A DNA stretch of 64,000 nucleotides from Vibrio sp. S17_S38. GTDB taxonomy: Bacteria; Pseudomonadota; Gammaproteobacteria; Enterobacterales; Vibrionaceae. Position numbers and translations under genes: made by a program. Below are positions 54,176 to 63,007 of the stretch, piece by piece; position 1 is the first letter of the stretch, and each line of letters opens with the position of its first letter. The notes under the pieces were generated by a model that ran no database searches, was not told where the DNA came from, and saw only the letters and a list, made by a program, of their open reading frames with translations. The stretch is taken from contig NZ_JAAUWW010000003.1 in NCBI RefSeq assembly GCF_014694375.1, positions 207,849 to 271,848 on the forward strand. Direction: 5' to 3'.

Positions 54176-54886
54176 CTATTTTTTAGCTGTCGATGTTGGT
54201 CGTCCTTCCGCATCCGTGTGCGTATGTGTCATTACAGTGACTTCAACGCCATTGATTGTTACAGAACCTTTCATTTTAGCGCCGCTATTCATCACCGCAG
54301 CGCCACCTGTGGTACTGCCATAGCCAGCTGCGCCAACTAAACCAGTGAAGGTTGCCGTCATATCTCCTGTTAATGCTTTGGTGATATGAGTTTGACCGTT
54401 GAGTAATATGGTTGGAGCATTGACCGTATACTTGGGGCAATCAATCGTCACACCAGATTCATTAATCGTGATGGCAGGCTCGCCACCTTTTATTTTTAAT
54501 ACACCCGTGCCACTGCCTTGGTCATACTCAAGTAATGTGCCGTCTTTAAATTCGATACCAAATTTGTCGGCATTGCTCACATACGGCTTATCGTTGTTAT
54601 TTGCCAAACTTCCTAGCACAAAGCCTCGAATCATTGAACCTGATGGAATAAACAAGCAAAGCACTTGTTCACCAATTTCAAGATTACATGAAATACTGAC
54701 GCCTTTACTGCGAAGCCCAACAACGGACAGCCAATCAGATTCAGGGTAACGCTCACCAGGGAACGTGACTTTGACTCGTCGAAGTTTGGTATCCACTTCG
54801 CTCACAATGGCAATGCATACCAAACGACGTAGCATTGATAACACATCACCTAATTTCGCTTTAAGCGCTGATACTGGTTTCATCAT
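54176..54886 (-). CDS. baseplate spike protein (P2 gpV-like)
   Basis: 236 residues. The N-terminal OB-fold (AIVSEVDTKLRRVKVTFPGERYPESDWLSVV, then GEQVLCLFIPSG, GFVLGSL) is followed by a beta-helix (SGTGVLKIKGGEPAITINESGVTIDCP) and a C-terminal tip with MTHTHTDAEGRPT, the HxH motif that binds iron in P2 gpV. It pierces the outer membrane. It lies 18 bases after the large terminase. Confidence 0.9.
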   Translation of the reverse strand: MMKPVSALKAKLGDVLSMLRRLVCIAIVSEVDTKLRRVKVTFPGERYPESDWLSVVGLRSKGVSISCNLEIGEQVLCLFIPSGSMIRGFVLGSLANNNDKPYVSNADKFGIEFKDGTLLEYDQGSGTGVLKIKGGEPAITINESGVTIDCPKYTVNAPTILLNGQTHITKALTGDMTATFTGLVGAAGYGSTTGGAAVMNSGAKMKGSVTINGVEVTVMTHTHTDAEGRPTSTAKK

Positions 54887-54904
54887 AAAGCTATTCCCAC
54901 AAAG

Positions 54905-56575
54905 CTATCTCCGCATTCGTCCCATCGCGCCGCCGCCAAAACGCGATAGCATGGTCGCCGCCGTTCGAGCTTTATTCATTACTTGAGGAACTGCGCCTCC
55001 AACAAAGCTAGATTCAAAACCACTGATCGCCATTTCAACCGCATCAGGCCCATCATCATGCCCACGAGGAAACTCCAAGAACTGCTGGCGTAATAAGGTT
55101 TGTGTTTCTAAAAACTGGATCAAACCGTTTTCAACTTGAGAAGAGAGTGACTTGATACGTACTTGTTTATTGCCACCTTTGAACTCTCGAACAGGCAATC
55201 GCACACCTTTACGTTTGGCATAACGCATGACTTCTTTCTTATAGATTTTCTGGAATGCTACGGTTTCAAACATCACAAACTTAGGTTTATGTTGCAGGTA
55301 AACATCAACAATACGCTGAGCAAATTGAAGATCGGACTCTTTCCAGCCTTTGGCGAATAAAACATGATCCACCATGGTAATACGATGTCTTGCCACAACG
55401 GCAATAAAAGACCAGTCACCTTTCTTTAAACCCGTCGCAGGGTCAATCGCCATACCGATGGTGCAGTCGCGTAAATCCAGTTCATAAGGCTTAAAGTAAA
55501 CAAACCAATCCTCTTTAAAGTCCGCATCTTCATCGGCTATTGGACGGTTCATCCATTCTGTCCACCACGCGCTACCGGATGCAATTCGTTTGTTTTCTAA
55601 TTCTTGCAAGCTCCAGCGCGACGGGAAGAGAGAACGGCCACTTGGAGTAATGGCACTAAAGCGAAGGCCAAGCCAATTGGGCAGCGTGCCTTCTTCAATC
55701 TGTTTAAGTAATCGCGATGGCAAATCATCGGGATGCATAATGGTATTGGCGATGATGGTTAATGCGCCTTTACCTAAGTTCATGATCACACGCTTAAACC
55801 AACGTTCCGCTTGGCGTCTTAGCGTTGGAGACTCAACTTCTTTATCATCCAGCAAGTCATCACAAATAATATGAGTTGGCCGTTGGTACTTGTTTTTAAT
55901 ACCACGCAAACGCTGACCACGACCAACCGCCACAATAGATGAACCATTAGCGAGTTTGATTTTTCGCTTTGTCCAGGTATTGCCACGTTGCTCGCCATAG
56001 TCATTTAAAATGAGTTCGTTATCTTCTAAATCGTCTTTAATTGCATCCATCATTTCTTTTGCGCTATCAGCCGACGCGCCACAGATAACAATGAAGGAAC
56101 CTGGATGATTGAGCGCGAGCCAAAGTGGCATAGCCTGAGTATTACGCGTGGTTTTACCGTGGTCACGAGGCTCGATATCGAGTATGCCTTCATACTCACC
56201 AGGCTTCCCGTTTTCAAGCGCTAAGGGCTGTTTAATAAAACCATGATCACGAGGGTCTATCAGCTCTTTGAATAAAGCCTCGTCACGTGGATTTAAATGT
56301 CGATTAGCGGCAAGACGCGTTAGCGCAAGTTGATACTCACTGAATGCAAGAGTGAACGCATCTGACATGTAGATTTTACAAAAGTAAGCAAAGTCATGCT
56401 TAGCTTTGGTGCGTCGCTTCTGACGTGCTTTTTCTTCTCGGTTTTGCTGGGCGAGCTTTCGTGCTTGTTGGGCTTCGGTTTGTGTATTCAGCCGCTTGTC
56501 TTCTTTCGCCAGATGCGCACTGTCGCGAATGTTCTCCAAGTCCGCATCAGACAAACCTGTAAACAATCCGCTCAT
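54905..56575 (-). CDS. large terminase (Mu gp28-like)
   Basis: 556 residues. The ATPase domain shows DIEPRDHGKTTRNTQA (about 150-165), an adenine-binding-type GASADSAKEM, and IICDDLLDDKEV (Walker B). The nuclease domain has MAIDPATGLKKGDWSFI and DDGPDAVEMAI with acidic ligands. It cuts and pumps DNA into the head. It starts at the stop of the small terminase gene. Unlike Mu, the next gene is the P2-type spike, not the portal. Confidence 0.92.
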   Translation of the reverse strand: MSGLFTGLSDADLENIRDSAHLAKEDKRLNTQTEAQQARKLAQQNREEKARQKRRTKAKHDFAYFCKIYMSDAFTLAFSEYQLALTRLAANRHLNPRDEALFKELIDPRDHGFIKQPLALENGKPGEYEGILDIEPRDHGKTTRNTQAMPLWLALNHPGSFIVICGASADSAKEMMDAIKDDLEDNELILNDYGEQRGNTWTKRKIKLANGSSIVAVGRGQRLRGIKNKYQRPTHIICDDLLDDKEVESPTLRRQAERWFKRVIMNLGKGALTIIANTIMHPDDLPSRLLKQIEEGTLPNWLGLRFSAITPSGRSLFPSRWSLQELENKRIASGSAWWTEWMNRPIADEDADFKEDWFVYFKPYELDLRDCTIGMAIDPATGLKKGDWSFIAVVARHRITMVDHVLFAKGWKESDLQFAQRIVDVYLQHKPKFVMFETVAFQKIYKKEVMRYAKRKGVRLPVREFKGGNKQVRIKSLSSQVENGLIQFLETQTLLRQQFLEFPRGHDDGPDAVEMAISGFESSFVGGAVPQVMNKARTAATMLSRFGGGAMGRMRR

Positions 56576-57126
56576 TAGTGGCGACCTCGTTTAGGCTTCT
56601 GCTCGATGCGTAGTTTTTGAATGATTTCAACTAAGTTGAGTAAGAGTTCGGGATGTTCCGCTTTTAAAATTTCGGTTAGCTGGCGTTCAAATTCCGCTTT
56701 TGCTGCATCCACACCTTTACGAAACTCCACTTTCAAACGGTCAAGGTTTACCTGTGCATCTGATAAGCGAGCGACTAAGTTGGCAAGTTTCGTCGGATCT
56801 TTAAACGCTTCAGGGCCAAAGTCCACCTCACGCAATACCTTGAACATATAACGCTGCATAATTTGCAAGTTAAGCTCTGAAATATCGGTATTCGGGCTAT
56901 CTCGAAACTCACTAATAAAAAGCTCTGCTTGTTCTTGGGCTAAGCGTTGCTCTTCAATGAGTTCTTGGTTACTACGAATAACACGGTGTACCGCAGAGCG
57001 AGAGACATCATAACCATCATCTTTTAATACTTGTTCGATATCGGTCAGCGTCATTTTATCGACGCTGTACATTTCAATGACTCTATCGAGTAGGCCGAGT
57101 AATTCCACCTTTGAGCGTGGTGCCAT
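56575..57126 (-). CDS. DUF3486 small terminase (Mu gp27-like)
   Basis: 183 residues. An N-terminal helix-turn-helix (MTLTDIEQVLKDDGYDVSRSAVHRVIRS) is followed by long helices, matching DUF3486 proteins that recognise phage DNA for packaging. It directly precedes the large terminase with overlapping stop and start. It is the first gene of the minus-strand operon and is divergent from the gpG-like gene. Confidence 0.85.
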   Translation of the reverse strand: MAPRSKVELLGLLDRVIEMYSVDKMTLTDIEQVLKDDGYDVSRSAVHRVIRSNQELIEEQRLAQEQAELFISEFRDSPNTDISELNLQIMQRYMFKVLREVDFGPEAFKDPTKLANLVARLSDAQVNLDRLKVEFRKGVDAAKAEFERQLTEILKAEHPELLLNLVEIIQKLRIEQKPKRGRH

Positions 57127-57154
57127 GTTCCATCCTTTCTTTTAATGCATATCG

Positions 57155-57181
57155 GTTAGTCATACTTTTTTGATGACTAAC
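57155..57181. promoter_or_regulatory. palindrome in the divergent terS-gpG region
   Basis: GTTAGTCAT and ATGACTAAC form a 9-bp inverted repeat with a 9-base centre in the 171-base divergent region. It could be an operator or a leader hairpin for the small terminase mRNA. Confidence 0.45.
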
Positions 57182-57206
57182 AGCTTAATTGCACGTCACT
57201 TTTTAA

Positions 57207-57246
57207 TTTCCATTCGGCAAATTGCCACTAAATAAAAAGACATAAT
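57207..57246 (+). promoter_or_regulatory. candidate late phage promoter for the tail-lysis operon
   Basis: TTTCCATTCGGCA (57207-57219) then 21 bases then CATAAT (57241-57246), within an AAAAAGACATAATGG context nearly the same as at 39253-39292. The gpG-like gene begins 52 bases later. Confidence 0.6.
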
Positions 57247-57297
57247 GGTTTCTAGATTTGCAGGGTTATTTGCAGTGGTGAGCGAGGAATAAGCACG

Positions 57298-57936
57298 ATG
57301 AAAGGTTTTCTAGATGCGCTACACAATACCAGTAAAGCCATTGATGGTTTGCCTGAAACCTTGGCTCCTTTTGGCTTGCAGTGTGTGCGCGACAATATGA
57401 AACATGGCAATTTCAAGCCCAATTCAACGCTGACTAAAAACACCAAGAACGCAGGAGCTAAGCCACTGTTTGATACAGGTGAAACCTATGCATCACTGAC
57501 TTATCAAGCTGATGCACACGAATACCGTATTGGCACCAATAAAGTGCATGCACCACTGATTAACGATGGTGGCATCGTCAAAGCGAAGAAAGCACAAAAG
57601 CTTGCCATACCAATCAACAAGCAAGTGAAACGACGTACGGAAGTGTTTGGGGTTCGTAAAGTTTTAACCGAATTGGAACGTCAAGGTTGGAAGATCTTTT
57701 ATCGTCCTAAATCAATCATGGGACGAGCGCCAGTTGGAGCAAAAGCCTTTGGCCAGCGTATAAAAACCAGTGCGAACAAGAGCAATAAGGCGCAGCAAAA
57801 AGGTGTGTTTTATGTGCTGTATATCCGCGCCAAGCAAATCAAAGTGCCAAAGCGTGAATTCATGTACATGAGTGACGAACAACAAAGAGAGCAATCGCAA
57901 CTGGCTGAAGAACAATTAAAAGCCGCGATTAAATGA
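57298..57936 (+). CDS. virion morphogenesis protein (Mu gpG-like)
   Basis: 212 residues. PLFDTGETYASLTYQADAHEYRIGTNKVHAPLINDGG matches the Mu gpG/phage_tail_S family, which acts at the head-tail joint or tail completion. Basic residues dominate the C-terminal half. It is the first of ten plus-strand genes and is preceded by the shared intergenic element. Confidence 0.78.
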   Translation: MKGFLDALHNTSKAIDGLPETLAPFGLQCVRDNMKHGNFKPNSTLTKNTKNAGAKPLFDTGETYASLTYQADAHEYRIGTNKVHAPLINDGGIVKAKKAQKLAIPINKQVKRRTEVFGVRKVLTELERQGWKIFYRPKSIMGRAPVGAKAFGQRIKTSANKSNKAQQKGVFYVLYIRAKQIKVPKREFMYMSDEQQREQSQLAEEQLKAAIK

Positions 57937-57943
57937 GGAATGC

Positions 57944-58528
57944 ATGAAAGTTATTAATGCCATTAAAGCTGAATTAGAGAAGCACTTTGCGACACAGGTT
58001 GTTATTGAGCCATCGAATGCGATTGCCCGTAAAGAAATGCGCGTGATATTTAATGGTTTGCGCGCGCTCAATCGCTTATCTACGCAATCTCAAGGCTCGT
58101 ACACCCCTTATGAAATGTTAATTGACGTAGTGATTTCAGCACGCGTCAGTGGCGGTAATACCAGCTGTTTTTTAGCTAACCAACAAATACAACTCAATAT
58201 TTTACTGACCGAATACTTAACCAATGAGCTGCTTATCTTCTCTGATATAGGGGAACGCTTGCCAATAGGTTTTGGAAACTTAGACCAACGTTTAGAGGTT
58301 GTGGGTGATGCTGAGCTATTTAATGCCACCAAACAAGGCTCTGGTTGGAGTGCACCGAAAGACAATGACAACTTTGAACATCAAGACGAGTTATTTACTT
58401 GGCGTGAAGACTGGCAAGTCACATTGGCTATGACGGTACATAAACACTTCATCAATCCGAAAGTCACCGAGATCACTTCAGTTAATCAGCTCTCTGGTGA
58501 AAGCAGCATTATTAGTGGGGACAACTAA
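57944..58528 (+). CDS. tail completion / terminator-like protein
   Basis: 194 residues, starting 7 bases after the gpG-like gene. No family motif is certain; KVINAIKAELEKHF at the N-terminus and a beta-strand-rich remainder recall DUF1834 (Mu gp37-like) and similar tail terminators. Its place between gpG and gpU supports a role in closing the tail top. Its stop is immediately followed by the next start. Confidence 0.5.
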   Translation: MKVINAIKAELEKHFATQVVIEPSNAIARKEMRVIFNGLRALNRLSTQSQGSYTPYEMLIDVVISARVSGGNTSCFLANQQIQLNILLTEYLTNELLIFSDIGERLPIGFGNLDQRLEVVGDAELFNATKQGSGWSAPKDNDNFEHQDELFTWREDWQVTLAMTVHKHFINPKVTEITSVNQLSGESSIISGDN

Positions 58529-58924
58529 ATGGCAGAAGAAAATGTGAACTACAGCCAATGGGGTGGATTTGGCGACCTAGTATTCAAAGGTCGATTTACC
58601 CCTAACAAAGTCAGTGATAGCCGCAGCTTTAAATTACAAAAGCAAGATGTGATCAATGGTTACCCTATGCACCAAAACATGGGGGAAGACGAACATACCG
58701 CCTCGCTTGAAATGACCTTTAACAACCGTTTTGTGGACATTACCAAGACCATTAAAGATCTCGAACAAATGGCAGAGAATGGATTGCCGCGAGCTTTAGT
58801 AATTGGTTCAACCGTTCATGGCCATTTTGGCATTCGCAAATTAAACAGAACCAATATTCAAACATTGCCTTCAGGGCTGGTGATTGGCGTCGATTACCAA
58901 GTTGATTTGGTTGAGGTTCGCTAA
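58529..58924 (+). CDS. tail protein gpU-like
   Basis: 131 residues. WGGFGDLVFKGRFTPNKVSDSRSFKLQKQDVINGYPMHQNMGED and ALVIGSTVHGHFGIRKL match P2 gpU-type tail proteins, here a little short (P2 U is about 159). It overlaps the next gene by one base. It acts in tail completion. Confidence 0.82.
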   Translation: MAEENVNYSQWGGFGDLVFKGRFTPNKVSDSRSFKLQKQDVINGYPMHQNMGEDEHTASLEMTFNNRFVDITKTIKDLEQMAENGLPRALVIGSTVHGHFGIRKLNRTNIQTLPSGLVIGVDYQVDLVEVR

Positions 58925-59154
58925 TGAGCACGAAAACCAACACGCTGATTGCTCGCCAAGGTGAACGTTGGGAACAGCTTTGTTATAGAGCTTATCAGGC
59001 AAATAGCCAAGCGTTAGTCGATGCATTGTTTGAGGCGAACAGAGAGCTGACTCGCCAAATGAACCGCTTTGAATTTCAAGGTGGTGAAACTGTGATAATT
59101 CCTGCCGTAACGGTAAGTAACACGGTCAGTGTGGATGCTCCGCCATGGGCTTAA
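58924..59154 (+). CDS. tail protein X (LysM-like)
   Basis: 76 residues. ARQGERWEQLCYRAYQ, then ALFEANRELTRQM and GGETVIIPAV match P2 gpX, a LysM-like peptidoglycan-binding tail protein. It overlaps the gpD-like gene by 10 bases. The U-X-D order is the P2 order. Confidence 0.9.
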   Translation: MSTKTNTLIARQGERWEQLCYRAYQANSQALVDALFEANRELTRQMNRFEFQGGETVIIPAVTVSNTVSVDAPPWA

Positions 59155-60173
59155 CTCAGCAAGGAATCGTTAAGCCATTTGCGATTTTACATTGGTCAGG
59201 TAAAGACGTGACCGCGGAATTAAGCCCATACGTTAAAAGCTTGTCTTACACCGACATTATGGAGAGCAAGCAGACAGGCACCGATACCATTTCGTTGACG
59301 TTATTTAACAAAGACCGTCGCTTTTTCAATAGCTGGTATCCAAACAAAGGTGACACCTTAAAAGCTGGTATTGGTTGGTTTGATAGTAATAACCAACGAC
59401 ATGAATGGATGTGGGGTGAGTTTGCCATTGATGAGGTGACGTTCAAACTCTCACCTGACGATGTGATCATTGGTGCCAATGCTAAGCCGCCAGTCGAGGC
59501 GCGAGGCAAGATTGATAATGAGCAATCGGTCGTTCGTGAAAACATCTCGCTTTCTAATATGGGTGAGCAATGGGCAAAAGATGCAGGTTTAACCTTTATG
59601 CAAGCCGAAGGTACGCCTGAATTTCAATTTAAACGCATAGAACAAAGAGACGAATCAGTACCGGCTTTTTTAGCTCGGGTGTCTGAACAAACCAGCGTAC
59701 CTATCGCAATAAAAGGCAAAAAGCTCCTGATGGGGAATTTTAAGCAAAACATCATCAAGCTTGATACCACCAATCGGAGTGTCGTGACATCGCTTCAATT
59801 ACCGGATAGCGGTCGAACCAAGTTTGCAGCGGTAGAAGTAGAAGGATACGACCCAACCAATGACAAGGTGTTTAGCTACCGAGCTGGAGATGCAAGTGCA
59901 ACGGGTTCACGGGTTAAAACGCTGCGTAACCTCGACAATGTTAATTCAATGAGTGATGCCAGAGCCTATGCAGAGTCGTACCTCAATAACGGCAGCGATG
60001 GTAAGCAAGGTGCAAAAGGACGAGTGGGATTGGTTGGAACGGTGATCACCACCGCCGATATGATTGAGTTTTCAGGACTTGGAAATTTACATAAGAAGTG
60101 GAAACCCACCGCAATCACTACGTCTATCAACGGCAACCAATGGAATGCCAGCGCCCAATTATCTAAGGCGTAA
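59145..60173 (+). CDS. late-control/baseplate hub protein gpD-like
   Basis: 342 residues. DVTAELSPYVKSLSYTDIMESKQTGTDTISLTL at the N-terminus, then AWLGEF-like hub strands and ARAYAESYLNNGSDGKQGAKGRVGLVG are features of phage protein D (gp27-like hub). It forms the baseplate ring to which the spike binds. In P2 this is the last tail gene; here it precedes J. Confidence 0.88.
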   Translation: MGLTQQGIVKPFAILHWSGKDVTAELSPYVKSLSYTDIMESKQTGTDTISLTLFNKDRRFFNSWYPNKGDTLKAGIGWFDSNNQRHEWMWGEFAIDEVTFKLSPDDVIIGANAKPPVEARGKIDNEQSVVRENISLSNMGEQWAKDAGLTFMQAEGTPEFQFKRIEQRDESVPAFLARVSEQTSVPIAIKGKKLLMGNFKQNIIKLDTTNRSVVTSLQLPDSGRTKFAAVEVEGYDPTNDKVFSYRAGDASATGSRVKTLRNLDNVNSMSDARAYAESYLNNGSDGKQGAKGRVGLVGTVITTADMIEFSGLGNLHKKWKPTAITTSINGNQWNASAQLSKA

Positions 60174-60197
60174 AGCTAAGAGCATAAGAGAAAGAAT

Positions 60198-61361
60198 ATG
60201 AGTACACGATTTCCAAACATTCCAGAGCCTAAGCTGATTGATGTCGATTACGACGCTAAGCTTGCCAGTTTAAAAGAACGTTATCAAAAAGGCACAGGAC
60301 ATTATCCAGGCATTAATGATCCAGAGACGTTTCATCTAGAGCAAACCGCTTATGAAACCTCTGAACTAGAAGCACTCATTAACTATGAAAGTAAACAAAA
60401 CCTGCTGTCCTTTGCTGAAAACGAGCGATTAGACAACCTCGGCTTACTGACGGAAACCGAGCGTCTACCTGCATCAAAAGCTCGTACGGTAATGAAGTTT
60501 GATTTTTCAGCTCATACAGGTCTTGTGGTACCTAGTGGTTATCAGGTTATCGCCGTTGATAACAAAACTATTTTTCAAACATTAGAAGATACCGTGGTCA
60601 ATGCCGCCACGCTTTCGATTGAACTTGATGTGGAATGTGTTGATGCTGGGCTTAGTGGTAATGGCTTTTTACCAGGGCAAATCAATCAAGTCATTGAGCC
60701 ACTCGATAACCTTGAAAGTGTAGTAAACATTGAAACTAGTCAAGGTGGCGCTGAGATTGAAAGTGATGATGCCTATGCTTACCGGATCTATATTTCACCC
60801 TCTAAGTTTAGTGTTGCTGGCCCTTATGAGGCTTATGAATACTTTGCGCTTTCAAGTAACTCATCCATTAAAGATGTGGCGGTATTAAACCCAGCACCGA
60901 ATGAAATTGAGATCAGCGCGATATTAAAAGATGGGTCACTGCCAAACCAAGCGATTAAAAACCAAATACTGGCTGAATGCTCGGGTGATAAACGCGTACC
61001 TATGGGCGATTTAGTGCGCATAATTGATGCCGAAGACATTACGGCCACAGCAAGTTTTCACCTGCAAATATTTAATGACTACGCCTCATTGGCCGAGTCC
61101 ATTCAAAGTACCGCAAAAACACGCATTCAAAGCGCAATTGATGCTTGGAAAACACAGCATGGCCGAGACATTGTTCCTGGTGCACTGGAAGCGTTAGCGC
61201 AAAGCATTGAAGGCGTGTACCTCGCAAAAGGCACTGTCGTTGACGGTACAGGAACCCCGATTGTCGATAGCAAAGCGGTTTCAAAGCGTCAGCGTCCTTT
61301 AGTTACGCTCGATAGCTTTACCTTTGAAGTGCTAAACGAAAGCAGCGCAACCAGTTTTTAA
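60198..61361 (+). CDS. baseplate protein J-like
   Basis: 387 residues. FPNIPEPKLIDVDYDAKLASLKERY, ETSELEALINYESKQNLLSFAENERLDNLG and ESDDAYAYRIYISPSKFSVAGPYEAYEYFALSS are strong baseplate J (P2 gpJ) signatures. It forms the baseplate wedge with W and I. Both of those partners are in other operons in this prophage. Confidence 0.92.
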   Translation: MSTRFPNIPEPKLIDVDYDAKLASLKERYQKGTGHYPGINDPETFHLEQTAYETSELEALINYESKQNLLSFAENERLDNLGLLTETERLPASKARTVMKFDFSAHTGLVVPSGYQVIAVDNKTIFQTLEDTVVNAATLSIELDVECVDAGLSGNGFLPGQINQVIEPLDNLESVVNIETSQGGAEIESDDAYAYRIYISPSKFSVAGPYEAYEYFALSSNSSIKDVAVLNPAPNEIEISAILKDGSLPNQAIKNQILAECSGDKRVPMGDLVRIIDAEDITATASFHLQIFNDYASLAESIQSTAKTRIQSAIDAWKTQHGRDIVPGALEALAQSIEGVYLAKGTVVDGTGTPIVDSKAVSKRQRPLVTLDSFTFEVLNESSATSF

Positions 61362-61396
61362 CGTATAGAAATTTAATAAAAAAAGAGAAGTAACGA

Positions 61397-61660
61397 ATGA
61401 ATAAAGTGGAGTTTGAAGCCATGGTGATCTCATTGCTTGATATGACCGGATTAAAAAAAGTCGGCACGTCAGTGGCGGCAACCATTGTGAGCTTTGGTGT
61501 TAACGATGTCGCGCAGCTTATCGCGATTAGTATTGGTATTGTGTCGGGTGTGATGGCCATTCGTCACTACGCTGTGGCCACACAACTCAACAAGGCTAAA
61601 CTGGCTCGCCTACAAAGTGGCGATGAATCGATGATGAATGTGGAGGAAACCTCCTCATGA
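61397..61660 (+). CDS. probable holin-like membrane protein
   Basis: 87 residues. One or two hydrophobic segments (about 20-40 and 42-56: VGTSVAATIVSFGV, AQLIAISIGIVSGVMAI), then a basic linker and acidic tail. It overlaps the endolysin gene by an ATGA junction and begins the lysis cassette, so a holin or pinholin is most likely. With the SAR-type endolysin next to it, a pinholin that only depolarises the membrane would be enough. No clear family match. Confidence 0.6.
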   Translation: MNKVEFEAMVISLLDMTGLKKVGTSVAATIVSFGVNDVAQLIAISIGIVSGVMAIRHYAVATQLNKAKLARLQSGDESMMNVEETSS

Positions 61661-62196
61661 GTCTAAAAACGAAAGTCACACAGGCTGCGGTGTGCTCCAT
61701 TACCGCCATTCTTGCCATTGTATTTAATATTGATGATGAGTTACATGTGAGTGAGAACGGGCTACGTCATATTGCTAATGAAGAAGGCTGTCGCTCAAAA
61801 GCATACCAATGTAGCGCGCACGTATGGACGGTAGGCTTGGGTCACACAACAGGGATTCAGCAAGGTGATACTGCCACCAATGAAGAGATAGCTCATTACT
61901 TTGTGAAAGATGTTGGTCAAGCAGAATCGGTTGTGAAGAAGCACATCACTCAGACGGCCACTCAAGCGGAATACGACATGATGGTGAGCTTTGTGTTTAA
62001 TCTTGGTGCAGATAATTTTGTTAGCTCGACATTACTCAAGAAGTTTAACCAGGGCGACCACCACGGTGCATGTTTACAGTATCCAAGATGGGTATATGTT
62101 AATGGCAAAGACTGCCGACTTGAAGGCAGCAACTGCGGGGGTATCCCCAAACGTCGTGATAAAGAGAGAAATATTTGCCTAAATGGCTGGGGTTAA
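61657..62196 (+). CDS. SAR endolysin, GH24 lysozyme of the P1 Lyz type
   Basis: 179 residues. An N-terminal weakly hydrophobic SAR segment (about 8-24) contains Cys13. Catalytic Glu43 lies in NEEGCR; Cys52 replaces the usual catalytic aspartate, and Thr58 follows in VWTVGLGHT; Cys45 lies nearby. The Cys13-Cys45-Cys52-Glu-Thr set closely matches P1 Lyz, in which a disulfide cages the enzyme until the SAR segment leaves the membrane. It cuts peptidoglycan after membrane release. Confidence 0.88.
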   Translation: MSLKTKVTQAAVCSITAILAIVFNIDDELHVSENGLRHIANEEGCRSKAYQCSAHVWTVGLGHTTGIQQGDTATNEEIAHYFVKDVGQAESVVKKHITQTATQAEYDMMVSFVFNLGADNFVSSTLLKKFNQGDHHGACLQYPRWVYVNGKDCRLEGSNCGGIPKRRDKERNICLNGWG

Positions 62197-62197
62197 T

Positions 62198-62560
62198 ATG
62201 GAGTTACTGACCTCATTGAGATCAAGCTTTAAGTGGTTTGTGGGCATCACGCTATTATTGAGTTTGTTTGTTAACTATCGATTGTTTAACTACAGCATTG
62301 AACTAAAACAAAGCAATCAAGAGTTAACTCAAACGCTAGAGGCGCAACAGAAGAACAACGATCACCTTGCTTCGCAAATAGAGTCACTCAAGCAAGACAA
62401 GCAGCAAGCGCAATTAGCTCAAGATGAAATGATTAGCCAAGAGCGACAAGCCCGATTAGCGCTAGAACGTCGAATTATTCAACTTAAAAAGGAATTAGCC
62501 CATGCGCCTTGTAATCATGAGCCTATTGATTACCCTACTGGCTGGGTGTCAGGCTATTAA
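62198..62560 (+). CDS. Rz-like inner membrane spanin
   Basis: 120 residues from the ATG at 62198; an earlier in-frame ATG at 62183 would overlap the endolysin. An N-terminal membrane helix (FVGITLLLSLFVNYRLF) is followed by a long periplasmic coiled coil rich in Q, E and K. It partners the overlapping outer-membrane lipoprotein to fuse the membranes at lysis. Confidence 0.85.
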   Translation: MELLTSLRSSFKWFVGITLLLSLFVNYRLFNYSIELKQSNQELTQTLEAQQKNNDHLASQIESLKQDKQQAQLAQDEMISQERQARLALERRIIQLKKELAHAPCNHEPIDYPTGWVSGY

Positions 62561-62822
62561 ACCCGTAACGGAATACCAATACCGCGAGATAGTGAAGGTG
62601 CCAAACTCTGCCTATTTAACCGAGTGCGAACCACCATTTAATACACCTCCGAAAACCTATGGCGAAGCCGCTATTCGAGATGAAGTGTGGCTTAATGCTT
62701 TTCGTTTATGCGCCTGTAAGATTGAAAAGAATCGTGAGTTTTATGGCTACGCCAATAAAAACGGCGCTTGTTCGGCTCTAGATAAAGCCTCACAAACGCC
62801 TCTTCCAAATAATAATGATTAA
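62502..62822 (+). CDS. Rz1-like outer membrane spanin lipoprotein
   Basis: 106 residues in the +1 frame relative to Rz, overlapping it by 59 bases. The lipobox is LLAGC (cysteine at 16), and the mature protein contains proline-rich segments (EPPFNTPPKTYG). Its C-terminal half is longer than classic Rz1 and has four extra cysteines, two of them in CACKIEKN. Rz/Rz1 overlap is diagnostic of spanin pairs. Confidence 0.85.
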   Translation: MRLVIMSLLITLLAGCQAIKPVTEYQYREIVKVPNSAYLTECEPPFNTPPKTYGEAAIRDEVWLNAFRLCACKIEKNREFYGYANKNGACSALDKASQTPLPNNND

Positions 62823-63007
62823 CCAAACATATCAAGTTGTTCTTCAACTTTCCCGTTGGCGGCTTCTCCTTTGTCTCTTACAAAGACAAACCAGGTTTGT
62901 AACTTTGAAGCAAAGAAGTGCCCATCACGCACGTAGTTATTTTGAGTGCGTGGGCAACTATTAAAAACTTCATAAGCAGGAAGCATACGGATCGTTTTCG
63001 ATTGCAT
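62819..63007 (-). CDS. small hypothetical phage protein
   Basis: 62 residues, overlapping the stop region of the upstream gene by 38 bases and ending 4 bases into the convergent Rz1 gene. It is basic with no clear motif (starts MQSKTIRMLPAYEVFN, ends LDMFG). Its compact placement in the GemA operon supports it as a gene. Function unknown. Confidence 0.5.
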   Translation of the reverse strand: MQSKTIRMLPAYEVFNSCPRTQNNYVRDGHFFASKLQTWFVFVRDKGEAANGKVEEQLDMFG

